In this document: piece by piece, positions 7,314 through 17,122 of the stretch
Numbering within the stretch: the stretch's first letter is position 1
Layout of the letters: the number at the start of each line of letters is the position of its first letter
Origin: Microcoleus sp. FACHB-1515
GTDB taxonomy: Bacteria > Cyanobacteriota > Cyanobacteriia > Elainellales > Elainellaceae
Direction of reading: 5' to 3'
Length of the DNA: 64,000 bases
NCBI RefSeq assembly: GCF_014696105.1
Contig: NZ_JACJPO010000027.1
Location: 124,001 to 188,000 of the forward strand
Made by a program: the position numbers and the translations under genes
The notes under the pieces: generated by a model
What the model was told of the DNA's origin: nothing
Database searches by the model: none
The model's input: the letters and a program-made list of their open reading frames with translations, nothing else

Positions 7314-10300
7314 ATGAGTGACGGTTGGATAGTAGCCCTTCAAAAAAATTTATGGAGCCGCAAAATTCTTCAAGTGGTCAACATTCGACCCGAAGAAGTC
7401 GAGCGAACGATTTTGCTGTTTGCTTTTTACACTGCAACTTCGATCGGCGTTTTGTGGCTCGAAATTAGCGCGGCAGCATTGTTTTTAGGCGAATACGGTG
7501 CAGAATCGCTGCCCTGGATCTACATTGCCAGCGCAGGGATCGGAACAGGTTTAGGCTTTTTCTATTCTTTGCTGCAAAAGCTGCTGCCCTTACGCCGCGT
7601 CCTCGTTTTGACTGCCGTACTGATGGCGTTGCCGCTGCTGCTGTTTCGGCTAGAAATTAGTCCGGCTCTGCTTGGTGGCTATAGCGTTTTTCTAATGCGG
7701 CTGTGGCTCGAAGCGGTCTACGTGCTCAACGAACTCAACACCTCGATCACCGCCAATCAGCTTTTTAACATTCGCGAAATTAAGCGCACCTATCCGATTA
7801 TTAGCAGCGGTATTTTGGTGGCGGACGTGCTGAGCGGCGTTTCCCTGCCAATTTTGCGATCGATCATCGGTTTGGAAAATATCATCTTGCTCGCCAGCCT
7901 CATGCTTTTGGTGGGCGCAGGCATTTTGGCCTACATCAGCCAGACCTACCAGCAGTTTTTCCCCGATTCGCGCCGCCGCCTGCTCGAAGATCCACCGGAG
8001 TCTGCGGCTCGTCGGCTGCGTGGTCCGCTTCAGCGCTACGTGATTTTGCTGGTGGCGTTTTTTGTCATGGTGCAGGTGCTCTGGCTGCTAATTGACTTTC
8101 AGTATCTCAGCCAGCTTGAAGCTAGCTTGAATGTTCGCGTCGAAGACATTGCCGACTTTCTGGCGCTTTTTAGCAGCATTTTGGGACTGTTTGAACTGCT
8201 GACGCAGTGGTTTATTTCGAGTCGGGCGATCGAGCGCTTAGGCGTCTTCATCGTTGCCACGATTCCGCCTGCTCTAATTGTCGCCGTCAGCTTCCTCAGC
8301 CTCACTCGCCTCATCGATCTATTTCTGGGACTGATTCTGCTCAAGTTTCTTGATGAGCTATTGCGCTACACGCTGCTGGCAAGCACTGGCCCGGTTCTGT
8401 TCCAGCCTGTGCCCGACGATCAGCGCAGTCGCGTTCAGTCGATCGTGCGCGGCATTGCCGAACCGCTTTCAACCGGATTGACCGGACTGGGAATGCTGGC
8501 GACAATTTGGCTGTGTCAGTATCTCTTGCCTGCTGGCACGCAAGCGCAACTGCACCGCATTCAAAGCTTTGTCTTCGTCGGCTATATCGGGTTGTTTGCG
8601 GCGATCTGGCTGGGAACCGTGCTGATGCTGCGATCGCGCTACACTGGATTGCTCGTTCTGAGTGCCGAACGGGGCGATCTAAGCTTGGCCGATGTGGATC
8701 CGCGATCGCTGCGTCGTGCCGTCCTCGATACGCTGGAGCGACCGGGAGCCGAAGCTGACAAAGCATCGAGCATTGAACTGTTGAGCTTTTTGGATGCCAA
8801 AGCGGTCGGAGATGTGCTTGCGCCGATGCTGCCCAACCTGACGCCCACCTTGCAGCGACAGGCACTCGAAGAAATGCTGAAGCACCCCAATTCGATCTAT
8901 CTCGATCGCGTCCGGGCACTGCTTTCCCAACCGCTCACCCCCGAAGTTTTCGCCCTTGCCCTCCGCTACGTTTGGCTGACGGATGCCGATCCGGATCTCA
9001 CGCCGCTGCAAGGATACCTTCAGCCCACTGTTGATCCGGCTGTGCGCGGAACGGCGGCTTCTTTGCTGCTTCGGCGCGGCGATGCTCAGCAAAAAGCGAT
9101 CGCCACTGACACCCTGCGGCGAATGCTGACGCACGATCGCGAACGCGAACGGGTGATGGGCTGTCGGGCGTTGGGTGAAGCGCAATACTTGCAGGCGTTG
9201 CGGCTCTACATCAAACCATTGCTGCAAGATTCTTCGCTGCGGGTGCGCTGCGCGATGCTGGAAGCGATCGCCGCTACTCATTCCGAGGAATACTATCCCT
9301 CCCTGCTGCGCGGCTTGCAGTACAAATCCACGCGAGACGCAGCGCTACACGCCTTGGTGCGGCTCGATAATGATGCGATCCCGCTGCTGGTCAAACTGGC
9401 TGAAGATCCGTATCAGCCTGAGCTGGTGCGTACCTATGCGCTGACGGCAATGGGGCAGATTGGCAGCGTCGAAGCGCTCAACGCCCTAGTTTCCCAATTA
9501 ATGACCGCATGGGGATCAACACGCCGCAACATTCTTCGCATCCTGGTTAAGCTGCCGCAGGAAACTGGAATCGATGCGGTTTCTGATATCCTCGGTCGCA
9601 ACGGAGTTGAGTCGCTGATTCAGCAAGAAATTTTGTTTGTCGGTCAACTGTATGCCGCGATCGTTGATTTCGACATTGAAGACGGCAATCGCGAAGTTGC
9701 TTTGCTTGTCAGGGCTTTGCGCGATCAGCAAACCGACTCGATCGAACGCCTTTTCCTGCTGATGCGACTGCTCTACCATCCCAACAGCGCGATTCAAGCT
9801 GCCGCCTTCAACTTAGAGTCCAACTCGCCCGACTTCATGGCGCGAGGCTTGGAAATTCTCGACAACACGATCGACATCGCCAGCAAGCGCACGCTCCTGG
9901 TGCTGCTCGATCGCCGCTCGGATCGCGACAAGCTGCAAAGCATCAGCGAGGCGATCGGCTATCAGGCCATGTCGCCCAGTCAGCGCCTCCGGCATCTGCT
10001 TGAACTGCGCTACTTCCTTTCCGATTGGACATTGGCCTGCTGCTTCCATCTCGCCCGCCGCTATCGCTGGAGTTTGACCACCGAGCAAACCTTGGCCGGA
10101 CTGCGCCACCCGACCGGATTTGTGCGCGAATCGGTTTTGACCTATCTAAAAGTAGCTTCGCCGCGATCGCTCATCGACCTGCTGCCGCGCCTGAAGGCCG
10201 ATCCCGATCGCATCGTCAGTGCTCAAGTCGAAACGCTGATGGCCGAATTCAACTTGGCCGTTGATCTGAGCCGCAACAACGGCCACCGCAGCAATGGTGC

Positions 10301-10325
10301 AGGCTATAAGAACGTTCCGACTTGA
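7314..10325 (+). CDS. Polytopic transporter-like protein fused to HEAT repeats
   Basis: A protein of about 1003 residues in two parts. The N-terminal 430 residues hold about ten to twelve hydrophobic segments and resemble major-facilitator or ATP/ADP-exchange-type carriers (FAFYTATSIGVLWLEISAAAL; ITANQLFNIREIKRTYPIIS). The C-terminal 550 residues are soluble and built from HEAT-like helical pairs (VRCAMLEAIAATHSEEY; DAALHALVRLDNDAIPLLVKL). No substrate can be named. Proteins of this layout occur in cyanobacteria and related groups. ATG 7314 is chosen over 7293 because GGAG precedes it by 6 nt. It ends against the nitrilase gene at a shared terminator. Confidence 0.75.
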   Translation: MSDGWIVALQKNLWSRKILQVVNIRPEEVERTILLFAFYTATSIGVLWLEISAAALFLGEYGAESLPWIYIASAGIGTGLGFFYSLLQKLLPLRRVLVLTAVLMALPLLLFRLEISPALLGGYSVFLMRLWLEAVYVLNELNTSITANQLFNIREIKRTYPIISSGILVADVLSGVSLPILRSIIGLENIILLASLMLLVGAGILAYISQTYQQFFPDSRRRLLEDPPESAARRLRGPLQRYVILLVAFFVMVQVLWLLIDFQYLSQLEASLNVRVEDIADFLALFSSILGLFELLTQWFISSRAIERLGVFIVATIPPALIVAVSFLSLTRLIDLFLGLILLKFLDELLRYTLLASTGPVLFQPVPDDQRSRVQSIVRGIAEPLSTGLTGLGMLATIWLCQYLLPAGTQAQLHRIQSFVFVGYIGLFAAIWLGTVLMLRSRYTGLLVLSAERGDLSLADVDPRSLRRAVLDTLERPGAEADKASSIELLSFLDAKAVGDVLAPMLPNLTPTLQRQALEEMLKHPNSIYLDRVRALLSQPLTPEVFALALRYVWLTDADPDLTPLQGYLQPTVDPAVRGTAASLLLRRGDAQQKAIATDTLRRMLTHDRERERVMGCRALGEAQYLQALRLYIKPLLQDSSLRVRCAMLEAIAATHSEEYYPSLLRGLQYKSTRDAALHALVRLDNDAIPLLVKLAEDPYQPELVRTYALTAMGQIGSVEALNALVSQLMTAWGSTRRNILRILVKLPQETGIDAVSDILGRNGVESLIQQEILFVGQLYAAIVDFDIEDGNREVALLVRALRDQQTDSIERLFLLMRLLYHPNSAIQAAAFNLESNSPDFMARGLEILDNTIDIASKRTLLVLLDRRSDRDKLQSISEAIGYQAMSPSQRLRHLLELRYFLSDWTLACCFHLARRYRWSLTTEQTLAGLRHPTGFVRESVLTYLKVASPRSLIDLLPRLKADPDRIVSAQVETLMAEFNLAVDLSRNNGHRSNGAGYKNVPT

Positions 10326-10368
10326 GGGCAGAAGGCAAGGCTCGAAAGCCGCTCCTTGCCTTCTGCCC
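10326..10368. terminator. Bidirectional terminator with a 15-bp perfect stem
   Basis: GGGCAGAAGGCAAGG and its exact complement CCTTGCCTTCTGCCC enclose a 13-nt loop, between the converging HEAT-repeat and nitrilase genes. The arm sequence resembles the GGCAGAAGGC-type intergenic repeats common in cyanobacteria. Confidence 0.8.
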
Positions 10369-10371
10369 TGC

Positions 10372-11181
10372 TCAAAACACGCGATGCTGAAGCGAAGGCA
10401 TTTGCCGCCGCACCTGTTCTAAGCGTCCGGGTTCGATCGCGGCGATCGCCACTCCCGGCTGCTCTCCTGCATCGGCCAAAATCACGCCCCAAGGATCGAT
10501 AATAACGGCGTGGCCGTGTGACTGCCGCATTGAGTTGTGGCGTCCGGTTTGGGCAGGCGCGATCACATAGCAGGTGTTTTCGATCGCCCGTGCCTGCAAC
10601 AGCACTTGCCAGTGGTCTTTGCCTGTGTAGGCGGTGAATGCAGCGGGAACAAACAGCACTTCGGCTCCCATCTGCGCCAAATGCCGATAGAGTTCGGGAA
10701 AGCGCACGTCATAGCAAACTGACAGCCCCAGATGTCCCAGTTCTTTTGAGGGATGGACAGGCGGCAGTTGCAGTCCGGCCACAACGCTGCTGGACTCGCG
10801 ATACATATTGCCGTCGGGCAAATTCACGTCAAACAGATGCACTTTTTCGTAGCGAGCGAGTTCTTCGCCGCTTTTGCCAACCAGCAAGGCCGTATTGTGA
10901 ACTTTGCCATCGCGGGCAGGAACGGGAAACCCGCCGCCCAGCAGCGTTACCTGATGACGCTGCGCCATTGTTTTGAGAAATTTTTCGCTCTCTTGGGCGA
11001 TCGCTTCGGCCTGAGCAATTTTGCTGTCCTCGTCGCCCAAAAAGGAAAAGTTTTCCGGCAGGCACACCAGTTCTGCACCTCGTCGCACCGCCAAATCAAT
11101 TAAATCTTCCGCTTGGGCAAGATTTTTGTGAAGGTCAGGAATGCTGTTCATTTGAACGGCAGCGGCAAGATAAGACTTCAT
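10372..11181 (-). CDS. Carbon-nitrogen hydrolase, Nit-type amidase
   Basis: A 269-residue nitrilase-superfamily amidohydrolase. The catalytic Glu (LPENFSFLG), Lys (YEKVHLFDV) and Cys (VCYDVRFPELYR) are all present. The CYDVRFPE block and overall length match the Nit1/Nit2 branch, whose members hydrolyse deaminated glutathione or omega-amides. The precise substrate cannot be read from the sequence. The start at MKSYLAAAVQ is preferred to an ATG 4 codons earlier because the family fold begins at this beta strand. It converges with the HEAT protein. Confidence 0.9.
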   Translation of the reverse strand: MKSYLAAAVQMNSIPDLHKNLAQAEDLIDLAVRRGAELVCLPENFSFLGDEDSKIAQAEAIAQESEKFLKTMAQRHQVTLLGGGFPVPARDGKVHNTALLVGKSGEELARYEKVHLFDVNLPDGNMYRESSSVVAGLQLPPVHPSKELGHLGLSVCYDVRFPELYRHLAQMGAEVLFVPAAFTAYTGKDHWQVLLQARAIENTCYVIAPAQTGRHNSMRQSHGHAVIIDPWGVILADAGEQPGVAIAAIEPGRLEQVRRQMPSLQHRVF

Positions 11182-11761
11182 GGCAGGCAACAAATGACAA
11201 AAAGAATAGAACGAAACCTATCTTTAATTTTCTCTGAAATCGGCGCAGGCTGACGCAGCTTCTCTATCTCAAGGAGGAGAAGAATCACAAATTTGGAGAC
11301 GATCGCCGCTTCTGAACTCAAAAATGGGTTGTGTCAGCCGCTGCATTACAATCTTTAGCGAAAGTTATGTTTTTGTTGTTTTCCGTAAAGCTCAGGTGAA
11401 CTTGCCCATTTGCTACTTTGCGAACGGCTCGTTCTTCCGATTTAATCTTGGGAATCAAGATAAGTTCAATGACCTTCCAGTGACGCGAACAGAACGTTCA
11501 GCATTCTTGATACCGATTGCATCTTGTCGTTGCTTTCTTGGTGCATTGATTTGGCGTCACTTGGTTTGGCGCTCGATCGCCCGACTCAACTACCGCAAAT
11601 GCGAGTTGCTTCAAGCAACTAACCTCTCAGCTTCAATCCGCCGATAGATGGACTATGGCGATCGAGGCGAGCAACGTCGAGGGTTGCATCTTCGCTGACT
11701 GAGCCAGGCAAGTCGCGCCTGATGTTCCTTACTTCTATCGAACCCATCTTGATTTGTACAG
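11182..11761. other. 580-bp intergenic region, no convincing gene
   Basis: Lies between the divergent nitrilase and FHA genes. One open frame (11324-11647, plus strand) lacks a ribosome site, is rich in Cys, Phe and Arg and shows no domain, so I do not call it. AAGGAGGAGA at 11271 resembles a strong ribosome site but no start codon follows at the right distance. A perfect palindrome lies at 11604-11620. Confidence 0.6.
11604..11620. promoter_or_regulatory. 17-bp perfect inverted repeat upstream of the FHA gene
   Basis: AGTTGCTT-C-AAGCAACT, 8-bp arms around one base. With a 1-nt centre it cannot form an RNA hairpin, so it looks like a binding site for a dimeric regulator. It is 142 bp upstream of the FHA start codon. 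Confidence 0.35.
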
Positions 11762-12307
11762 ATGCCAGTTGATATGCCTCATTCCAATTCCTCTAGAATT
11801 TCTGACAATCCGCTCAGCCTTCTAGAGCAATCGCGGTTGTCCAACTTTCTTGCGGACTACGATCTTGATCCAGAAGAAGTGACAACGCTCGTTGAACCTG
11901 TTTTGCGAGCCAAACAGCGCTGCCAAACGAGTTCTTTTTATATCCAAGCGGTCACAACAGGCCGCATTTCGTTTCTTGCCTCAAATCTGAGTGGCGTGCG
12001 CGACATGCAGATGACCGAGGCCGCTTCGCACTGGCTGATTGGTCGGAGTCCAAACTGCGCGATCGCCATTGCCAATCCACAACTTTCGCGCCGCCATGCG
12101 GTAATTGGCTACTCGTCCGAAAGCTTCTACATCACCGATGTCGGCAGCAGAAACGGAACTTGGGTCAACAAGCGCAGGCTGAGCGCAATGGAGCGGCAAC
12201 CGCTGCAAGATGGCGATGTCATCCGCTTGGGCAGTTTGCCCGTCGAGTTCTTCGCCTTGACGCGCGATCGCAACTGCGAAATCGGCACAGACATTACCTG
12301 CTACTAA
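11762..12307 (+). CDS. FHA-domain phosphopeptide-binding protein
   Basis: A 181-residue cytosolic protein. The forkhead-associated domain occupies about residues 75-165 with the ligand-binding signature in order: IGRSPNCAIAI, LSRRHAVI, DVGSRNGTWVN. The N-terminal 70 residues are helical and unassigned. FHA domains bind phosphothreonine, so it is likely a reader for Ser/Thr kinase signalling; the kinase at 13473-15212 is close but on the other strand. ATG 11762 is used; ATG 11774 is also possible. Confidence 0.88.
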   Translation: MPVDMPHSNSSRISDNPLSLLEQSRLSNFLADYDLDPEEVTTLVEPVLRAKQRCQTSSFYIQAVTTGRISFLASNLSGVRDMQMTEAASHWLIGRSPNCAIAIANPQLSRRHAVIGYSSESFYITDVGSRNGTWVNKRRLSAMERQPLQDGDVIRLGSLPVEFFALTRDRNCEIGTDITCY

Positions 12308-12354
12308 ACTGTTGGCGCTTGGCGGATTCGACCATCGATTGCTTAACAGTTCGC

Positions 12355-13434
12355 TTAAGCGTGCAAATAGTTCACGATCGCTGCGGCAATGGTGCGATTG
12401 CCGTCAGTCGCGATCGGCAAGTTGGACTGGGGCGGCAGTAGCGCTTCTGGCAAAAAGCTCCAGTTGCCCTCAAAAAATTCCGCAGGTTCAACGATGCGAT
12501 GCCGAGCATAAGTGCGAATGCCGTCGATCAGCAGCGCAGCCTCGGCAAAATCCGATCGCGTGATCGACACAATTCCGGTTTTTTGGCGGCAAGCCTCGGC
12601 AAACGTGCTGAATCCCGGTTTAGAGACGACGCGATCGCACAGCGGCATCAAGTCCACAGGCCGATAGCGGGAATCGGTAATCTTGACGAGGTGAGGCAGA
12701 TCCGGAGCCGATCGATCGAACGTCATAAACTGCCAGTCGGGGAAGTTCGCCAGATTGTGATAGGGAATTGCAGCAAGTCCCAAGCCGCCAAACGTCAGCA
12801 GTGCGGTTTGTTCGATCGGACGATTCAGACCAAAGCGCGATCGCACTTCATCCAGCGGAAAGCGGGGCGAACCTCCGGTCAAACCAACATCGGTAATCTG
12901 CGGAAAAGCGCTCATCGACTCGTGGAACGGCAACCGGAATAAGCGATCGCACTGCCCAAAGCATTCGGCAATCCAGTCAGCGATCTCCACAAACTCACCG
13001 CCCCAAGCGCGATAGATATAGTCCCAGCCGAAATTACTCACCATCCAGCAGGGCAAATCGGCAGCGTGAGCGATCGGAGCAGCCAGCGGTGGAATATCTG
13101 CCAAGACGAGTCCGACGCGATTTTGCCGCAGGAAAGTAGCTTCGGAAGCGACGATCGATCGCGCCTGCGATCGAATGTGCTTGAGCTTGTCGAGCGTGGC
13201 GGCTTTATCCATTGTGATGCTGTCGGTTTGTAGAATGCCGACATCAAAAGCGCGGGGTCGATGAATGAAATCGCCAGAAATGTAGGATTCTAGCAGCCAG
13301 CGCGGAGCCGTCGTTGCCATCATCACGAGAATATCTGGATCGAGCCGCTGCACTTCGGCCACGATCGAGGCAGTCCGAGTTGCATGTCCAAAGCCATGAT
13401 TGGTCACGGCAGTATAGAGAATTGGTTGCGGCAT
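12355..13434 (-). CDS. Glycosyltransferase-like protein (MurG/GT28-type fold)
   Basis: A 359-residue two-domain protein. The N-terminus has TNHGFGHATRTASIVAE, the glycine/His loop of GT-B enzymes that work on nucleotide-sugar or lipid acceptors. The C-domain has DLMPLCDRVVSKPGFSTFAE, the typical donor-binding region with its conserved KPG. No donor or acceptor can be assigned. It lies 38 bp downstream of a Ser/Thr kinase on the same strand, so the two are probably cotranscribed. It converges with the FHA gene. Confidence 0.75.
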   Translation of the reverse strand: MPQPILYTAVTNHGFGHATRTASIVAEVQRLDPDILVMMATTAPRWLLESYISGDFIHRPRAFDVGILQTDSITMDKAATLDKLKHIRSQARSIVASEATFLRQNRVGLVLADIPPLAAPIAHAADLPCWMVSNFGWDYIYRAWGGEFVEIADWIAECFGQCDRLFRLPFHESMSAFPQITDVGLTGGSPRFPLDEVRSRFGLNRPIEQTALLTFGGLGLAAIPYHNLANFPDWQFMTFDRSAPDLPHLVKITDSRYRPVDLMPLCDRVVSKPGFSTFAEACRQKTGIVSITRSDFAEAALLIDGIRTYARHRIVEPAEFFEGNWSFLPEALLPPQSNLPIATDGNRTIAAAIVNYLHA

Positions 13435-13472
13435 GGTGTAGAGCGATCAAGCTTTTACGTGAGTCCAATCGG

Positions 13473-15212
13473 CTAGTGCAAATCTTCATCCCACACGGCC
13501 ATGTAGATGCGATCGCGATTGTTACGCTCGATCGTGCCTTCGATGCCTCTGCTGGCAAAGCCAAATCGGTTCGCCTGGCGATCGCGCACTCGATCGAGTC
13601 CCTGCTCAATGTCGGTACTGAGTCTGCCGCCCATCATGCCGTTGAGCGTGACGCGCATAATGTTTCGATCGACCGACTGCGCGAATGAAGCTTCGGTTTG
13701 GCGGACGCGATTTGTGGTGCGATCGTACAGGTAGGCCAGCGTCACCTGTCCGGGTACAAGGTCGTAAAGTGCCGATCGCGTGTTCGGCCACAGTCCGCCA
13801 CCTGTGCGACTCGGTTCTCCCAGCGACGACTCCACTTCGCTTTCCGGTGTGCCTGTGGGAAATCCGGGGATAGGCTTATTGACTGGACTTTCCGGCTTGG
13901 GAGCTTCGGGTTCGGGCGGCTCAGGTTCAACCGGAGACGGCGATTCTTGAACGGGTGGCGGGCTAGGTTCTGGCTCAGGGGTTGCTTCGGGGGTTGCCTC
14001 GGGACTGGGTGTCTCAGTCGCTTCGGGCGTGGGCGTTGCGTCGGGAGTTTCGGTCGCTTCGGGGCTGGGTGACGAGTCAACAGTCGGCGTTTCGGTCGGT
14101 GCGGTTTCTTCGGGCGTGAGTTGCGGATCGGGCGATCGCAACATCACAGCGGCGATCGCGGCAGCAGCAATTCCAGCGATCGCCACCAGTCCCAAAATTC
14201 CCAGCGTTCGCCAAGGCGTTGCAGCGGTCGCAGGCGGAATGGTTGCCACTTTGCGCGGCGGAGCGGCGACGGGCGTGGTTGCTTCGGGCTGATGACGCGA
14301 GGGAGCAGGCTGCTTGGGGGCGCGGGGCGCGACGGCAACGGTTGCCGCCGTCGCTGGAGGAGCCGTTATCTGAGCAGGCGGCAGCGTTTGAAAGTCAGGA
14401 GCCGTTGCGCCATCTGGCAGCAGCAGCAGCCATTCAGCGATCGACTGCGGGCGATATTTGGCCTCAACAGCCATACCGCGCATCACGGCTTGATTCGTTG
14501 CCGCACTCAGTTCCGGGCGCAGATCGCGAGGGGCGGGCATCGGTTGACGACTGCGGAGAATCGAGGCGACGGGAACTTGAGCCGTCAGCAGCGTGTAGAG
14601 CGTGGCCGCTAAGCCGTAAACGTCGGTGGCGGGTGTGCGTTTTTCCTGGGAAACGTACTGCTCGATCGGCGCATATCCCACTGACACGAGGCTGGTGTGT
14701 GCCTGCGTCACGCCCGACGTGAATTCGCGAGCGATGCCAAAGTCGATCAAAACCACTTCATCAGTTCCATTGCGGCGCATGACGTTTTGCGGCTTCACGT
14801 CGCGATGGAGCAGACCGTTTTGATGAACGACTTGCAGGGCAGAACCGATTTGCCGAATGTAGTGAATGGCGATCGCTTCCGGCAGTGGCTTATCGGGCAG
14901 GACGATCGCCTCCAGGGTTTCACCGGGAATGTAGTCCATCACCAGATAGGGCAAATTGCCTTCGGTGAAGAAATCGCTGACGCGCACGATGTTGGGATGC
15001 ACACACAAGGCGAGGCGGCGGGCTTCATCGCGAAACCAGCGCTCGATGTCGGCATATTGCGGGCTGCGCTGGCTGGCCTCGTTAATCGTTTTGATCACGA
15101 CGGGCTGATTGAGATACTGGTGCATGGCTTTGTAGGTCACACCAAAGCCACCTTCGCCCAAAAGCTGATCCAGGGTGTATTTTCCGTTTTGCAGCGTCGT
15201 CCCAACTAACAT
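13473..15212 (-). CDS. Membrane Ser/Thr protein kinase
   Basis: About 579 residues. The cytosolic Hanks-type kinase domain (about 10-265) has the glycine loop [11 protein letters not shown], the ATP lysine in VVIKTIN, catalytic [10 protein letters not shown] and [10 protein letters not shown], so all key residues are intact. A membrane segment follows at about 335-357 ([22 protein letters not shown]), then a Pro/Thr/Glu-rich spacer and an exported C-terminal domain of about 130 residues ([20 protein letters not shown]). That domain resembles the tails of cyanobacterial kinases, probably a sensor. Two adjacent ATGs (15215, 15212) exist. It is probably cotranscribed with the glycosyltransferase downstream. 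Confidence 0.9.
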   Translation of the reverse strand: MLVGTTLQNGKYTLDQLLGEGGFGVTYKAMHQYLNQPVVIKTINEASQRSPQYADIERWFRDEARRLALCVHPNIVRVSDFFTEGNLPYLVMDYIPGETLEAIVLPDKPLPEAIAIHYIRQIGSALQVVHQNGLLHRDVKPQNVMRRNGTDEVVLIDFGIAREFTSGVTQAHTSLVSVGYAPIEQYVSQEKRTPATDVYGLAATLYTLLTAQVPVASILRSRQPMPAPRDLRPELSAATNQAVMRGMAVEAKYRPQSIAEWLLLLPDGATAPDFQTLPPAQITAPPATAATVAVAPRAPKQPAPSRHQPEATTPVAAPPRKVATIPPATAATPWRTLGILGLVAIAGIAAAAIAAVMLRSPDPQLTPEETAPTETPTVDSSPSPEATETPDATPTPEATETPSPEATPEATPEPEPSPPPVQESPSPVEPEPPEPEAPKPESPVNKPIPGFPTGTPESEVESSLGEPSRTGGGLWPNTRSALYDLVPGQVTLAYLYDRTTNRVRQTEASFAQSVDRNIMRVTLNGMMGGRLSTDIEQGLDRVRDRQANRFGFASRGIEGTIERNNRDRIYMAVWDEDLH

Positions 15213-15320
15213 CATGGCTAATCGATCGCGTCTTCCACACCTTACTGCGTCTGCCGTGCGATCGCTAGCCTAAGCGCAAACCGATCGATCGCCCTCTTCA
15301 CCCCGACAGAACTTTGCACA

Positions 15321-16739
15321 TCAATCGTCACAGGCTTCTAGCTGTGCCAGTTGCAGCACGATCGCATCAACAGAGGGACGCACTTCGCGCACAGGCACAT
15401 CAAAGTGATTCACCAAAATGCTGAAGGCGATCGGCTCGTAATTGGGCGGATTGAGATAACCAGAAAGCGCTGCCACGCCGCTGATTGCTCCGGTCTTGCC
15501 TTGCAGCCGACCTTGCGCGATCGTGCCCTGAAAGCGATTGACCAGCGTTCCACTTTCTCCGGCAACGGCAAGCGAATTGCGATAAACAGTGGAATCCGAC
15601 ATGGCTTGCAGCGTTTGCACGATCGCCTCCGGTGTCACCAAATTGTGGCGCGACAAGCCCGACCCGTCTGCTAAGTCGAAGCCTTCCGGGTCAACACCAA
15701 TTTGGGAAAGTGTGGATTCGATCGCGGCAATTCCCGCTTGCAACGGCGAATCGGTTTCCGGCTGAGCGGCGATTCCTACCTGTCGCAGCAGCGACTCGGC
15801 GTAGAGATTGTTGCTTTCTTGATTGGTGGGGATCAAAAGTTGGGAGAGGGGCGGAGAGTCGATCGCGGCAATTTCAATTTCGTTATCGGGTGGCGAAAGC
15901 CATCGATCCGCGAGGCCAACGCCTTCGGGAAGCGAAATACCGACACTTCTCAAGGCGATTTGCCAGCGATCGAGAAAATACAGCGAGGGTTCAGGGACAG
16001 AAAGCGATGTTTCATCAGCAGGCGAATCAACCTGTAGCTGTCCGCGAATGCGTTGGCGATCGACCTGAATAAATTCCGGTTCAGTTGCGGCCACCGTGAA
16101 CGATTGATTTTCAATCAGGTTGAACAATACAGCGCCAAACTCGTTGTTCCATTCTAGGCGCAACGGATCACCGATCGCCTGTGGAATCAGCCGCAGCGTC
16201 ACGGCATTCTCGTTCACAATGAAACTCGACACTGGAGCAGCATAGCCATAGGGCAGATCGCCAGCTTCCCAACTTGGATTGATCGGCTCGGCTGCGAAAG
16301 TGCTTTCGTCCAAAATCATGCTGTCGATTCGCCGGATGCCGCGATCGCGAAGTTGGGTGGCAAGCTGCAAAAGCTGATCGTCCCCAACGCTCGGATCGCC
16401 TCGTCCAACTACTCGCAGCAAATCCTCTGACTGATAAACCGAGGTGCGAATGCGGTAGTCTGCGCCAAGCTGCGTCAGGGCGGCGGCAGTTGTGAGCAGC
16501 TTGACATTCGAGGCGGGAATGAAAAATCGATCGCTCTCCTGAGCATAAAGCGATTCACCGTCGAAGGTTTGAATCGAAATGCCCCAGCGCGATCGATCGA
16601 ATTTTGCTTGCTCAGTGGCGATTCCATCGGCAAGCTGGGCGGGACAAATGCCAGCCTGAGCAGGAGCAGCGATCGCCAGCGTGAGAACGGGGAGAAGGGC
16701 GATCGATACCGTAACGGGAGCGCTTCGCGATCGCTTCAC
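15321..16739 (-). CDS. dacB: D-alanyl-D-alanine carboxypeptidase/endopeptidase (PBP4/DacB type)
   Basis: A 472-residue exported penicillin-binding protein. A signal peptide is seen at 1-29 (VSIALLPVLTLAIAAPAQA). The three active-site motifs are present: SxxK as SNVK with S77, SxN as SNN in NQESNNLYAE, and KTG in LQGKTGAISG. The inserted domain between motifs 1 and 2 is typical of class C enzymes. It trims or cuts peptidoglycan cross-links in the periplasm. Its start overlaps the preceding gene's stop by 4 bp, so it is translationally coupled to it. Confidence 0.92.
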   Translation of the reverse strand: MKRSRSAPVTVSIALLPVLTLAIAAPAQAGICPAQLADGIATEQAKFDRSRWGISIQTFDGESLYAQESDRFFIPASNVKLLTTAAALTQLGADYRIRTSVYQSEDLLRVVGRGDPSVGDDQLLQLATQLRDRGIRRIDSMILDESTFAAEPINPSWEAGDLPYGYAAPVSSFIVNENAVTLRLIPQAIGDPLRLEWNNEFGAVLFNLIENQSFTVAATEPEFIQVDRQRIRGQLQVDSPADETSLSVPEPSLYFLDRWQIALRSVGISLPEGVGLADRWLSPPDNEIEIAAIDSPPLSQLLIPTNQESNNLYAESLLRQVGIAAQPETDSPLQAGIAAIESTLSQIGVDPEGFDLADGSGLSRHNLVTPEAIVQTLQAMSDSTVYRNSLAVAGESGTLVNRFQGTIAQGRLQGKTGAISGVAALSGYLNPPNYEPIAFSILVNHFDVPVREVRPSVDAIVLQLAQLEACDD

Positions 16740-17113
16740 GACAATTTTTCTTCCAGCGGTTTACAAAAATCTTCAATGCCCGTTTTGAGCACAAACAGCG
16801 CGACGGGCAACGCCAACCCTCGCGGCATCGAGGTTTCTGTTCGCAGAATTTGCAGCGCAGGCTCGATCGAGTCTCCCGCGATCGCTTGCCGAAATTCTTC
16901 GCGGCAAATCACCGTCCGCCAGCGTTTCGCCAAACCTTCCAGCCAGCGTTCCGACTCATCGGGTTCCTGGCCGACGCGCAAGGCAAGCGCGATCGCCGCA
17001 TCTTCAAGGTTGCCTTCGCAGTCTTCGATCATGTCTAACGCTCGCAGCGCGTCTTCATCACCTGCCAGTTCCGCTCGATATTCAATAATTTCAACAGAAG
17101 TCAGTGTTTCCAT
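16736..17113 (-). CDS. Conserved hypothetical protein in a CDF-dacB operon
   Basis: A 125-residue acidic protein, mostly helical. The N-terminal segment (IIEYRAELAGDEDALRALDMIEDCEGNLEDAAI) resembles a small helical repeat. There is no signal peptide; a weak hydrophobic stretch lies at about 98-110 (RGLALPVALFVLK). I do not recognise a named family. It lies 9 bp after the cation transporter and overlaps dacB by 4 bp, so all three are surely one operon. Confidence 0.75.
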   Translation of the reverse strand: METLTSVEIIEYRAELAGDEDALRALDMIEDCEGNLEDAAIALALRVGQEPDESERWLEGLAKRWRTVICREEFRQAIAGDSIEPALQILRTETSMPRGLALPVALFVLKTGIEDFCKPLEEKLS

Positions 17114-17122
17114 AGATTCATC

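Noticed and set aside
11324-11647. 107-codon open frame in the region upstream of the FHA gene
   Set aside because: No ribosome site, no domain, composition unlike neighbouring proteins.
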